Shown: in pieces, positions 18,001 to 25,047 of the stretch
How positions within the stretch are numbered: the stretch's first letter is position 1
Layout: each line of letters starts with the position of its first letter
NCBI RefSeq assembly: GCF_947488515.1
Contig: NZ_CANKZF010000001.1
Location: 1,116,001-1,180,000, forward strand
Length of the DNA: 64,000 bases
Direction: 5' to 3'
DNA from: an uncultured Nocardioides sp.
GTDB taxonomy: Bacteria; Actinomycetota; Actinomycetes; Propionibacteriales; Nocardioidaceae
Made by a program: the position numbers and the translations under genes
The notes under the pieces: model-generated
What the model was told of the DNA's origin: nothing
Seen by the model: only the letters and a program-made list of their open reading frames with translations
Databases searched by the model: none

Positions 18001-18319
18001 GCTCATCCGCGCCCACCTGCGTGAACCGTCCCGGTCCGGGCTGACCACGTGGCTGGCCCTGCTCGCCGAGATGTACCTGGTGCGCGGTCGCTTGTCCGCC
18101 GCCGAGGACGCCCTCGACCGGGCATTCGACTCCATCGACTCCTACGGCCAGCGCTACGCCGAGGGATTCGTCCGTCTCATGCAGGCTCGGTTGATGCACG
18201 CGACGGGCACCTCGACGTCGCGTGTGCGGATGGTGGCCGAGGAGGCGCGATCGATGGCACGTGCGCGTGAGGTCCACCTCTTCGAGAACCAGGCCGCGAG
18301 CTTCATCGCGCACCTATAG
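15086..18319 (+). CDS. BTAD-AAA transcriptional regulator (SARP-like)
   Basis: A 1077-residue regulator. Residues 12-105 form an OmpR/SARP-type winged helix (VRLQVLGALRAWHDG ... SAINILQKYVGAIRRLL), residues 110-260 a bacterial transcriptional activation domain, and residues 300-560 an AAA-type NTPase with Walker A GEPGAGKTS (330-338) and Walker B VVLVLDDMQWA (438-448). Residues 700-1077 are helical, TPR-like. No C-terminal LuxR helix-turn-helix is present. Such proteins are usually cluster-situated activators, here for the divergent hydrolase-MFS-flavoprotein operon. The start at 15086 has GAGG upstream; the frame is open 50 codons further, and an ATG at 15101 is an alternative. Confidence 0.85.
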   Translation: MVVFSMHADEPSPVRLQVLGALRAWHDGTELDLGPRQQEYLLALLLARVGRPTSVSELIDLLWDDDVPRSAINILQKYVGAIRRLLEPTLAVRESGSFVQRRGGGYIMTAVPGAVDLADFRLHVERARGHLTAGRPDDASDDYAHALGLWHGPAGDGLSHSRTAAPLFAGLDNEFFDACVSAAALARTQGHPERVVQPLRLAAWMAPLNEPVQASLVNALAASGRQAEALSVVDGVRARLADELGVSPGHDLRAAHARALGGSAEPVATVSTSATATATAVSPLPPHPRSPSDAVSGGSALVGRSEELGTLTQALDRAIGAHPALVLVEGEPGAGKTSLVEELGKVALQRGATVAWGRCLSHEGIPALWPWTQLLTELCRDQPADVQATAGVGELGRLLQPGDDSMLGGAVLPDSGAQFRLFEQAVALVARASARRPVVLVLDDMQWADVASLQMFKHVASQQPLPVLLVGILRDRAPRPGVDLGRTLAAVGRLAHHQRIPLGPLQPAEVAELVRRETGRAPTASIARSIQARTEGNPFFVRELARLLADGDDSHSRVADRVVPSTVRDIVRDRMSTLDEVTRVVVQRAALMGREVDLRLLARASGLDVEACIVVLDPAEALGLLTTSGTPFNLAFAHDLVRESVIQSTSPVELGRFHLQIAGALETAPSRDESRDERLAHHLRLAGPLADAERTTAALLRAGRRAISRSAFDSAAAHLEAAAGISREAGLLELELSALSQLVAVIGMQSGYMGSADSTSALLERAETTARTLGRERAAADFLFTHWAAHSQAIQLDRSGDLARRLLTEGERSDDPVVQAYGRHAWGIHQWDVGNVGDAYRFLSESNAVVRQRSHQWDDEPLRHDLQLLSPAMLALNTVLHGKVAEGRALFTSVETDAGDHSYDVTVWSAFAVTAAALMSDPQWAARAAHRGIAADPEHAFVFLGAYQRLGRCWSRAMTDDAAEQATAEAESLIRAHLREPSRSGLTTWLALLAEMYLVRGRLSAAEDALDRAFDSIDSYGQRYAEGFVRLMQARLMHATGTSTSRVRMVAEEARSMARAREVHLFENQAASFIAHL

Positions 18320-18449
18320 GTTCCCCCGGTGACGCCCGCCCTCGTCCGATCGCTGGGCGGAGGGGCCGAGGTAGCCTTCCCTCGTCGTGCCCCAGGCCGC
18401 CGATCTCCGGGGGCTCTGCATCCGTCCCGGATGCGACGAAAGGTGCTGC

Positions 18450-18764
18450 ATGTCCGACACGGTCCACGTCGCGGCCAACGCCGAGAAGAACCGCTACGAG
18501 GCTCGCCTCGACGGGGAGCTCGCCGGCTTCGCCGAGTACCAGCTCACCGACGAGCTGATCGTCTTCACCCACACCGAGGTCCACCGGGTCCACGAGGGCA
18601 AGGGCGTCGGCTCGGCGCTGGCCAGGTTCGCGCTGGACGACGTACGAGACCACGGCGGACGCCGGGTGCTCGCGATCTGCCCGTTCATCAAGGCCTGGAT
18701 GCTCCGCCATCCCGACTACGCCGATCTCCTCTACGACCGGCCGTCCTCGGTCGTCCACGACTGA
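18450..18764 (+). CDS. GNAT-type N-acetyltransferase (YjdJ-like)
   Basis: A 104-residue short acetyltransferase of the type with a compact acetyl-CoA core. The Gly-rich CoA loop is VHEGKGVGSALARF, followed by PFIKAWMLRHPDY, which is typical of this small family. The family acts on unidentified small amines or protein N-termini. The ATG at 18450 is preceded by AAAGG. The gene stands alone between the regulator and the YciI gene. Confidence 0.85.
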   Translation: MSDTVHVAANAEKNRYEARLDGELAGFAEYQLTDELIVFTHTEVHRVHEGKGVGSALARFALDDVRDHGGRRVLAICPFIKAWMLRHPDYADLLYDRPSSVVHD

Positions 18765-18876
18765 GCGCCCCTCCCCGGCACGTTCGTACTCACTGCCGCG
18801 GGGGTGTCGATCCGGACCCTGGTCGTCCGTCAGAGTGGTGACGGGCCGCACGGGGCGGCCGCACAGGAGGAGTGTC

Positions 18877-19218
18877 ATGACGAAGTACGCCATCTACTTC
18901 AACCAGCAGTGGGTGGGCGACCACCCCGCCGAGTGGTACCAGAGCCGCGTGGAGCCGAGCAGCGCGGTGGTGCGGGAGATCGAGGCCGCCGGCGCCCTCG
19001 TGTTCGCCGGCGGGCTCGTGGAGGACCGCTCCGAGGCCTTCAGCGCCGACGCCACGAGTGGCACGATCACGATCACCGACGGTCCCTACGCCGAGACCGC
19101 GGAGTACCTCGGCGGGATCACGATCGTCGAGGTCCCCGACCTCGAGACGGCGAAGATGTGGGCGGGCAAGATCGCCGAGGGGTGCGGATGGCCGCAGGAG
19201 GTCCGCGAGATCAAGTAG
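18877..19218 (+). CDS. YciI-related protein
   Basis: A 113-residue YciI/DGPF-fold protein with the family strings DGPYAETAEYLGG and FAGGLVED. Members form ferredoxin-like dimers and are often fused to or found next to ECF sigma factors; some may be enzymes with a His-Asp pair. There is no sigma factor here. The ATG at 18877 has AGGAGG 6 nt upstream. It converges with the secreted protein at 19244-19786, with a possible shared terminator between them. Confidence 0.85.
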   Translation: MTKYAIYFNQQWVGDHPAEWYQSRVEPSSAVVREIEAAGALVFAGGLVEDRSEAFSADATSGTITITDGPYAETAEYLGGITIVEVPDLETAKMWAGKIAEGCGWPQEVREIK

Positions 19219-19246
19219 GTCCGCCGGAACGAGCCCGGAGGGCCTA
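19216..19246. terminator. Imperfect hairpin between convergent genes
   Basis: TAGGTCCGCCGG (19216-19227) faces CCGGAGGGCCTA (19235-19246) across a short loop. The pairing has internal mismatches. It overlaps both stop codons and could end transcription from both sides. Confidence 0.35.
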
Positions 19247-19786
19247 CTGCGCGACCCAGTCGGTGAAGCTGCGCGGCTTGCCGAGCCAGTCCGTGGCAGT
19301 GGTGCTGCCGTCCGGGCGCGTTCCTGCGACGCGCACGGCGACCCGCACCTCCTCCGGTGAGCCGAGCGCCTCGCGGGAGATCCGGACACGGACCTGGTCG
19401 GTGTCGTAGTCGACCCGCATCCGGTAGGAGCCCTCCACGGGCTCGGGCGAGGAGTCCGAGAAGCCGTCGACCTCGAGCAGGTTGTAGCCGGTGCCGCGGA
19501 AGAAGCCGCCGGCGAAGAGGTACTCAGGGCCGCGGTCGTCGGGGTCGGTGTCGATGAACACCGAGCCCGACGACCCCGTCGTGTACGACGGCCGCAGGTC
19601 GGTGTGGGTCGTGGTGACGACGACGTTGGCGGCCTTGTGCTCGACCTCCACCGACCGGAGGTCGACCCCGTGGCCGAGGTCCTTCGGGTCGGAGACTCCG
19701 ATGCCGTCGGCGTTGGCCGGAAGGGCCTGGGTCAGGGCGAGGGCAGCGACCGCCAGGGTCGCGGCGCTCAGGAAGGTCCTACGCAT
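19244..19786 (-). CDS. Secreted protein of unknown function
   Basis: A 180-residue protein with a signal peptide (MRRTFLSAATLAVAALALTQ, cleavage likely after ALPANA). The mature part is beta-rich and soluble, begins with an acidic stretch and has no cysteines or recognisable catalytic motif. The sequence resembles other single-domain secreted proteins of actinobacteria without an assigned fold. It is divergent from the phosphatidylcholine-synthase-like gene. Confidence 0.65.
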   Translation of the reverse strand: MRRTFLSAATLAVAALALTQALPANADGIGVSDPKDLGHGVDLRSVEVEHKAANVVVTTTHTDLRPSYTTGSSGSVFIDTDPDDRGPEYLFAGGFFRGTGYNLLEVDGFSDSSPEPVEGSYRMRVDYDTDQVRVRISREALGSPEEVRVAVRVAGTRPDGSTTATDWLGKPRSFTDWVAQ

Positions 19787-19898
19787 GGTGCTGGTCCGTT
19801 CTCTCGTCGGGCCCCGGGTCGGGGACGTACATGGAGACGCCGCAACGCGCGCCGAGGTTGCGTCTGTTCACACCTGCGACTGGCATGATCCGCCTCTC

Positions 19899-20657
19899 AT
19901 GCACGATCCGACCGATCCGAGGAGTCGCGTGGCCGCCCTCTCGCAGCGTCGACACACCGTCGCCGCCTGGCTGGTGCACGCCTACACGGCCTCCGGTGTC
20001 GTCCTGGCGTTCCTGATGTTCATCGCCGTCATGGAGGGCGACACCGTCCGGGCGCTGTGGCTCTTCCTCATCGCCATGGTCGTCGACGGCACCGACGGGA
20101 TGCTCGCGCGCTACGTCCAGGTGAAACGGCACGCCCCGTCGTTCGACGGCGCGCTCCTGGACAACATCGTCGACTACATCACCTACGCCTTCATGCCGAT
20201 GCTGCTGCTCTGGAGCGCCGGCTACCTGGGCGAGGGCCACTCGGCGACGGTCCTCGCGGTCATCCCGCTGCTCGCCTCGGCGTACCAGTTCTGCCGTGTC
20301 GACGCCAAGACCGACGACCACCTGTTCCTCGGCTTCCCGAGCTACTGGAACATCGCCGCGTTCTACGTCGTGGTCCTCGACCTGCAGCCCACGTCGGTCG
20401 CCGTCGTGCTGCTGGTGTGCGCGGTCCTCGTCTTCGTCCCGGTCGGCTACGTCTACCCGTCGCGCACGACCACGCTGAAGTGGACGACGCTCGCCCTCAC
20501 GTGCGTCTGGCTGGTCGGGTACGCCGTGCTGGTCGCCCAGCTCCCCGACCCCAACCCGGTGTGGCTGGCGATCTCGGTGGCCTACGTCGCCTACTACGTG
20601 GCGCTCAGCCTCCACCTGACGGCCCGGCGCGGTCGCCTCGTGCCGGCCGTCGGGTGA
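19899..20657 (+). CDS. pcs: CDP-alcohol phosphatidyltransferase, phosphatidylcholine-synthase-like
   Basis: A 252-residue membrane enzyme with about eight hydrophobic segments. The CDP-alcohol motif is DGTDGMLARYVQVKR with a 12-residue gap before FDGALLDNIVDYITY. The longer gap and the LDN(V/I)IDY(V/I)TY string match phosphatidylcholine synthases (Pcs), which condense choline with CDP-diacylglycerol, rather than phosphatidylglycerophosphate or cardiolipin synthases. The choline specificity is inferred from this motif only. The ATG at 19899 lacks a clear ribosome site; CATGAT lies 9 nt before it. The stop abuts the convergent DUF1905 gene. Confidence 0.75.
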   Translation: MHDPTDPRSRVAALSQRRHTVAAWLVHAYTASGVVLAFLMFIAVMEGDTVRALWLFLIAMVVDGTDGMLARYVQVKRHAPSFDGALLDNIVDYITYAFMPMLLLWSAGYLGEGHSATVLAVIPLLASAYQFCRVDAKTDDHLFLGFPSYWNIAAFYVVVLDLQPTSVAVVLLVCAVLVFVPVGYVYPSRTTTLKWTTLALTCVWLVGYAVLVAQLPDPNPVWLAISVAYVAYYVALSLHLTARRGRLVPAVG

Positions 20658-20658
20658 G

Positions 20659-20943
20659 CTACGGACCCACCTGCATCCGTACGTCGACGACCTGGCCGAG
20701 GTCGACGTCCTCCGCACGGCGCACGGCGACCTTCAGCGGCAGGAACCACGTGTCCTCGCGGGGGAACATCGCGGTGGTGAACTCCGTGTCGCCGATCCAC
20801 GCACGGACCGGGACCACGCCCCAGTAGACGACGTCGGCCTTCACCTCGTCGACGAGGTCGGCCGCGTCCGGCGGGAGGGCGACGAAGAAGAACGGCGCCG
20901 GCCCGCGCCACTCGACCACCTCGCCGGCGAACTCGATCTCCAT
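20659..20943 (-). CDS. DUF1905 domain protein
   Basis: A 94-residue protein matching the small DUF1905 beta-barrel family (FAGEVVEWRGPAPFFFVALP at the start, WGVVPVRAWIGDTEFTTAMFP in the middle, FLPLKVAVRRAE near the end). The family often occurs with YdeI/OmpD-associated proteins, and its role is unknown. The ATG at 20943 has GGAAGGTGAGGG upstream; a longer frame from 21009 lacks support. Confidence 0.75.
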   Translation of the reverse strand: MEIEFAGEVVEWRGPAPFFFVALPPDAADLVDEVKADVVYWGVVPVRAWIGDTEFTTAMFPREDTWFLPLKVAVRRAEDVDLGQVVDVRMQVGP

Positions 20944-20990
20944 GCCCTCACCTTCCCAGCAAACCGACCCGCCGGGTGGGCAGACACCGA

Positions 20991-21023
20991 GGCGGGCGGA
21001 AGACCCCACGGCCTCCGCCCGCC
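20991..21023. terminator. Hairpin downstream of the subtilase gene
   Basis: GGCGGGCGGA (20991-21000) pairs perfectly with TCCGCCCGCC (21014-21023) over a 13-nt loop. It lies 74 bp beyond the stop of the S8 peptidase gene. No U-tract follows, as is common in high-GC actinobacteria. Confidence 0.5.
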
Positions 21024-21096
21024 CCGCACCGCCGCACCCCTGTCGCGCGACGGCCCTCCTTGGAGGGTCTGGTTCAGCACCGGGCTGAGCCCGTGC

Positions 21097-22572
21097 TCAC
21101 CCCAGGGCCGCGACTGCCGCCACGACGTCGACGAGGCCGTGCCCCTTGTCGTACGACGTGGTGCCGGCCGGACCGGACTGGTAGGCCGCTCCGTCGGTGA
21201 ACTTGTGCGCCGAGACCTTCAGCGCCCGCTCGATCTCGGCGGGCGTCGCCGTCGGGTCGGCCTGGAACAGCTGGGCGACGATCCCGGCGATGTGCGGCGC
21301 CGCCATCGACGTACCGCTGATGGTGTTGAACGTGCCGACGTCGAGGGCGCCGGGTCCGTTGCGGAAGTCCAGGCCCGTCGAGCAGATCGCCAGGTAGAGG
21401 CGGCACGATGAGGTGATGTTCTCGCCGGGCGCCGAGATGTCGGGCCAGGTCGAGGCGTCGGTGGCGAGCCCGCGCGAGCTGTACTCGGACACGACGCCGT
21501 CGCGGGTGCCGGTGTCCTGGTCGTAGTAGGAGGCCACCGAGAGGATGCCGCCGGTGGGGTCCTGGCCGGGCGGGTTGGTCAGGCTCGTCGAGCCGTCGCC
21601 GCCGTCGTTGCCCGCAGCCCAGACCGTGACGACGCCGTCGGCCGCGAGCGCGCGCTGGAGCTTGACCGTGGCCGACTCGGGGTCGAACTCACCGCCGCCG
21701 GTCGGGCCGTACGAGTTGTTGGTGACCTTGATCGGGGGGCAGGTCGACGCGGGTACGCCGGCGCCGCACGGCGCCTCGTGGTTCTCGAGCACCCAGTTGA
21801 GCGCGGAGTCGGCGCCGAGGATCACGATGCCCGCGCCGGTCGAGATCGACACCAGCTTGGCGCCGGGAGCCGCGCCCTGCAGCTTGCCGCCGTCGGTCAG
21901 CGTGGTCGGGCGGCCGCCGACGATGCCACTGACGTGGGTGCCGTGGCCGCCGACGGAGAGGGTGTCGGTGTCGACGAAGGCGGGCACGCGCTGCACCGAG
22001 CAGGTCTCGGTCAGCGGCTCGCACAGCGCCTTGAGGTTGACGACGACCGCGCTCGAGCCGTCGGTCTCCTTGAAGTAGGGGTGGGTCGGGTCCACGCCGG
22101 AGTCGATGACCGCGACGCTCACGCCCTTGCCGGTCAGCGGCGTGCCGTCGGCACCGGTCAGGGTGGCGGCCGCCTCCGCGCCGCGGGTCGCGGTGTTGGA
22201 CGTCTCCTGATAGAAGTCGATCGGCTGCGCTCCACCCTCGACGTACGTCACGCCGCTCTGGCTGCGGACGGCATCGATCTGGCTGCGGGTGGCGTCGGCG
22301 ATGACGACGCCGATCCGGGTGAACTCCCCGGTCTTGCGCATCCCGGTGGCCGCAACGGCCTGGCGGGCCGCGGCGATCGAGGTGCCGTGCACCATCACCG
22401 TCGTCCTGCCGGTCAGCCCGCTCAGCTGTCCGGCGAGGAAGTCGGAGACGTTGGCCCGGTCCGCGGCCGGGGCGGTGGCCTGTCCGGCGGCCGGCGCGGT
22501 CGCGCCGACGCCGAAGGTGGCGCTGGCGGCGAGCACGCTCGCTGCGCAGGCGAGAAGGGTCTTGGGTCGCAC
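21097..22572 (-). CDS. Secreted S8 (subtilisin-type) serine peptidase
   Basis: A 491-residue secreted protease precursor. It has a signal peptide (about residues 1-30), a propeptide-like I9 region (50-115) and a catalytic domain with triad D157 (VAVIDSGVDPTHP), H210 (GGHGTHVSG) and S422 (SGTSMAAPH), plus the oxyanion asparagine in VTNNSYG. Cysteines in the inserts (CEPLTETC, CGAGVPASTC, CRLYLAIC) suggest disulfides. The GTG at 22572 is chosen for GGGAGG 6 nt upstream. It acts outside the cell, probably in protein turnover. Confidence 0.9.
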   Translation of the reverse strand: MRPKTLLACAASVLAASATFGVGATAPAAGQATAPAADRANVSDFLAGQLSGLTGRTTVMVHGTSIAAARQAVAATGMRKTGEFTRIGVVIADATRSQIDAVRSQSGVTYVEGGAQPIDFYQETSNTATRGAEAAATLTGADGTPLTGKGVSVAVIDSGVDPTHPYFKETDGSSAVVVNLKALCEPLTETCSVQRVPAFVDTDTLSVGGHGTHVSGIVGGRPTTLTDGGKLQGAAPGAKLVSISTGAGIVILGADSALNWVLENHEAPCGAGVPASTCPPIKVTNNSYGPTGGGEFDPESATVKLQRALAADGVVTVWAAGNDGGDGSTSLTNPPGQDPTGGILSVASYYDQDTGTRDGVVSEYSSRGLATDASTWPDISAPGENITSSCRLYLAICSTGLDFRNGPGALDVGTFNTISGTSMAAPHIAGIVAQLFQADPTATPAEIERALKVSAHKFTDGAAYQSGPAGTTSYDKGHGLVDVVAAVAALG

Positions 22573-22712
22573 GTTGTCCTCCCGAGGGGTCGAGGTCATC
22601 CAGTCCCTCAACGAGCGGACCGGCCCCGGGTCACGCCCCTAACTCCCGCGCGTTCACCGGTGGGTGGCGCGCCGCGTGGGAGCGGGTGTGGCAACCCGAT
22701 TGCGTCGACCGG

Positions 22713-22718
22713 GACAAT
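22713..22718 (+). promoter_or_regulatory. -10 box of the ABC1 kinase gene
   Basis: GACAAT lies 6 nt before the ATG at 22725. GGAGG sits too close to the ATG (1 nt) to be a normal ribosome site, so leaderless initiation is likely. Confidence 0.45.
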
Positions 22719-22724
22719 GGAGGC

Positions 22725-24083
22725 ATGACCGAGCTCCCCCGCAAGGCTGCCGCGCGCACGGCCCGACTCGCTGCGCTCCCGCTCGGCTACGCCGGCCGGC
22801 AGGCGATGGGGTTCGGCAAGCGGCTCGGCGGCAAGCCCGCCGACGCGGTGCTCTCCGAGGTGCAGCAGCGCACCGCCGAGCAGCTCTTCCGCACCCTGGG
22901 CGAGCTCAAGGGCGGTGCGATGAAGTTCGGCCAGGCCCTCAGCGTGCTGGAGTCCGCCCTGCCCGAGGAGGTCAGCGCGCCCTACCGGGAGCACCTCACC
23001 GCGCTGCAGGACTCCGCTCCCCCGATGCCGACGGCGACCGTGCGCGAGCAGCTGGCCGCGCACCTCGGCGACGACTGGTCCGCGCGGCTGGTGTGGCTCG
23101 ACGGTGCCCCGACGGCGGCCGCCTCGATCGGGCAGGTCCACCGGGGCCGCTGGCGCGACCTCGCGGGTGGGCCGGAGGCGGCGGAGGACCGTGAGGTCGC
23201 CGTGAAGGTGCAGTACCCCGGTGCCGGCGAGGCGCTGATGTCCGACCTCCGCCAGATCTCCCGCGTCGCGCGCGGGTTCGCGCCGGTCTTCCCCGGCATC
23301 GACCTCAAGCCGCTCGTCGCGGAGCTGCAGGACCGGGCTGCCGACGAGCTCGACTACCACCTCGAGGCGGAGGCGCAGGCGGCGTACGCCGAGGCCTTCG
23401 CCGACCACCCCGACATCGTCGTGCCCGCGGTCGTCACCGTCGGGGCCGAGGTGCTCGTGACCGAGTGGCTCGACTCCCCCTACTCCCTCGCGCAGGTCAT
23501 CCGCGACGGCACCCAGGAGGAGCGCGACCACTACGGCGAGCTGTTCGTCCGGTTCCTCTTCGAAGGGCCGCGGCGCACCGGCATGCTCCACGCCGACCCG
23601 CACCCGGGCAACTACCGCGTCATCCCGGGGCCCGACGGCGGCCTCGGCCGCCTCGGCGTCCTGGACTTCGGTGCCGTCGCCCGGCTGCCGCAGGGCCAGC
23701 TCCCCGAGGCGATGGGCCGGCTGATCCGCATCGCGCTGGAGTCCGACGAGGAGTCGCTGGTCGCCGGGCTCCGCGAGGAGGGGTTCATCAAGGACCGCAT
23801 CGAGGTCGACCCCGCGATGCTGCTCGACTACCTCGCGCCCTTCGTCGAGCCGGCCGACCAGGAACGCTTCACCTTCACCCGCGAGTGGATGCGCACGCAG
23901 TTCGAGCGGATCAACGACCCCCGCGCCGAGACGTTCACCCTCGCCACCAAGCTCAACCTGCCGACCTCCTACCTCCTCATCCACCGCACCTGGCTCGGCG
24001 CTCTCGGGCTGCTCAGCCAGCTGGGCGCAGCCGTGCCGTTCCGGGAGATCCTCGAGGAGTCGCTCCCGGGCTTCGCCGACTGA
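22725..24083 (+). CDS. ABC1/UbiB-family atypical kinase
   Basis: A 452-residue ABC1 (AarF/UbiB/COQ8) family protein. The hallmark KxGQ motif appears as AMKFGQALS (about residues 65-73), the Ala-rich nucleotide loop as AAASIGQVHRG, the catalytic lysine region as VAVKVQYPG, and the HADPHPGNY and LDFGAVAR motifs near residues 288 and 310. Relatives support quinone biosynthesis or lipid homeostasis by ATP-dependent steps; the client here is unknown. A longer start would add 13 residues without support. Confidence 0.9.
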   Translation: MTELPRKAAARTARLAALPLGYAGRQAMGFGKRLGGKPADAVLSEVQQRTAEQLFRTLGELKGGAMKFGQALSVLESALPEEVSAPYREHLTALQDSAPPMPTATVREQLAAHLGDDWSARLVWLDGAPTAAASIGQVHRGRWRDLAGGPEAAEDREVAVKVQYPGAGEALMSDLRQISRVARGFAPVFPGIDLKPLVAELQDRAADELDYHLEAEAQAAYAEAFADHPDIVVPAVVTVGAEVLVTEWLDSPYSLAQVIRDGTQEERDHYGELFVRFLFEGPRRTGMLHADPHPGNYRVIPGPDGGLGRLGVLDFGAVARLPQGQLPEAMGRLIRIALESDEESLVAGLREEGFIKDRIEVDPAMLLDYLAPFVEPADQERFTFTREWMRTQFERINDPRAETFTLATKLNLPTSYLLIHRTWLGALGLLSQLGAAVPFREILEESLPGFAD

Positions 24084-24104
24084 CGCCCGCCCAGGTCCGT
24101 CCGT

Positions 24105-24213
24105 CGCCGGTAGTCCAGTGACGGGTGGCTGTCCCGCCGGGGTAGTCCAGTGGCGGACGGCTGTCCCGAGGCTCGATCCACGACCGAACGTCACTGGACT
24201 ACCCCGACGACAG
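24105..24213. repeat. Cluster of GTAGTCCAGTG repeats, two direct and one inverted
   Basis: Two direct units at about 24105-24136 and 24136-24167 share GGTAGTCCAGTG(A/G)CGG followed by GGCTGTCCCG. An inverted part-copy reads CACTGGACTACCCCG at about 24191-24205. The cluster fills the gap between the ABC1 kinase and SnoaL genes. Confidence 0.7.
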
Positions 24214-24257
24214 GCGGCCGCACGTCGGTGACCCTGTCAGGCCGCCGCGCCCGGTGG

Positions 24258-24263
24258 CACGAT
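24258..24263 (+). promoter_or_regulatory. -10 box of the SnoaL gene
   Basis: CACGAT lies 7 nt before the ATG at 24271 and overlaps an earlier in-frame ATG (24262), which argues for the later start. Confidence 0.4.
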
Positions 24264-24270
24264 GACGCGC

Positions 24271-24699
24271 ATGTCCCGACCCACCGAGGCCACCCCCACG
24301 TCCGAGGCCGCGCTCGCGCGCTGGCACGCCGTCGTCGAGAGCCGCGACGCCGCCGGTCTGAGCGACCTCATCGCCGAAGACGCGGTCTTCCGCAGCCCGG
24401 CCGTGCACACGCCCCAGGAGGGCCGCGAGACCGTCGTCGGCTACCTCACCGCCGCCTTCACCGTGCTCGGGCCCGGGCTGGCGTACGAGCGGGAGTGGCT
24501 CGGCGCCGACTCAGCCGTGCTGGAGTTCCGCACCGAGGTCGGCGGGCTGCAGGTGTCGGGCATCGACATGATCACCTGGGACGCCGACGGTCTGATCGTC
24601 GACTTCACAGTGATGGTGCGTCCCGCCAAGGCCCTCCAGGCGGTCATCGAGCACATGGGCGCCGAGCTCCTGCGGATGCTCGAGGCATCCGGTCACTGA
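24271..24699 (+). CDS. SnoaL-like / NTF2-fold protein
   Basis: A 142-residue protein with the NTF2 cone fold: helix pair SEAALARWHAVVESRDAAGLSD and IAEDAVFRSPAV, then strands ending in GLQVSGIDMITWDADGLIVD. Members are small enzymes or ligand binders with a hydrophobic pocket, and no catalytic assignment is possible here. The start is set by the -10 box position. Confidence 0.8.
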   Translation: MSRPTEATPTSEAALARWHAVVESRDAAGLSDLIAEDAVFRSPAVHTPQEGRETVVGYLTAAFTVLGPGLAYEREWLGADSAVLEFRTEVGGLQVSGIDMITWDADGLIVDFTVMVRPAKALQAVIEHMGAELLRMLEASGH

Positions 24700-24728
24700 C
24701 CCCGACGTCGTACCACCCGGTCGAGGAT

Positions 24729-25007
24729 GCCGAGGGTGGCACGTAGCGCGGGCTGGTCGACGACCGGGAAGATCGGCCGCCACCCTCGGCACGGGTCCGC
24801 CCCAGGTGGCGGCGGACGACAAGTCAGACCGCCGATCCGATGTCGTGTGCCGCCACCCTCGGCACGGGTCCGCCCCAGGTGGCGGCGGACCACATGCCAG
24901 ACCGCCGATCCGATGTCGTGTGCCGCCACCCTCGACACGCGTCCGCCCCAGGTGGCGGCGGACCACATGCCAGACCGCCGATCCGATGTCGTGTGCCGCC
25001 ACCTTGG
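24729..25007. repeat. 73-bp tandem repeats, 3.1 copies, with internal palindrome
   Basis: Exact 73-bp periods start at 24776, 24849 and 24922, with a fourth truncated start at 24995. Each unit holds GCCGCCACC and GGTGGCGGC 18 nt apart, able to form a hairpin. The units differ at a few positions only, such as GACGACAAGTCAG versus GACCACATGCCAG. An inverted fragment, GCCGAGGGTGGC, sits at 24729-24740. The 348-bp gap between the SnoaL and VWA stops holds nothing else that I can recognise. Confidence 0.85.
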
Positions 25008-25047
25008 GGCATTGCCGGCTGCACGGCCGCGCACGGCCGAAGGGACC

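Noticed and set aside
24776..25007. CRISPR array
   Set aside because: The 73-bp units are contiguous and almost identical with no unique spacers, and no cas genes are near.
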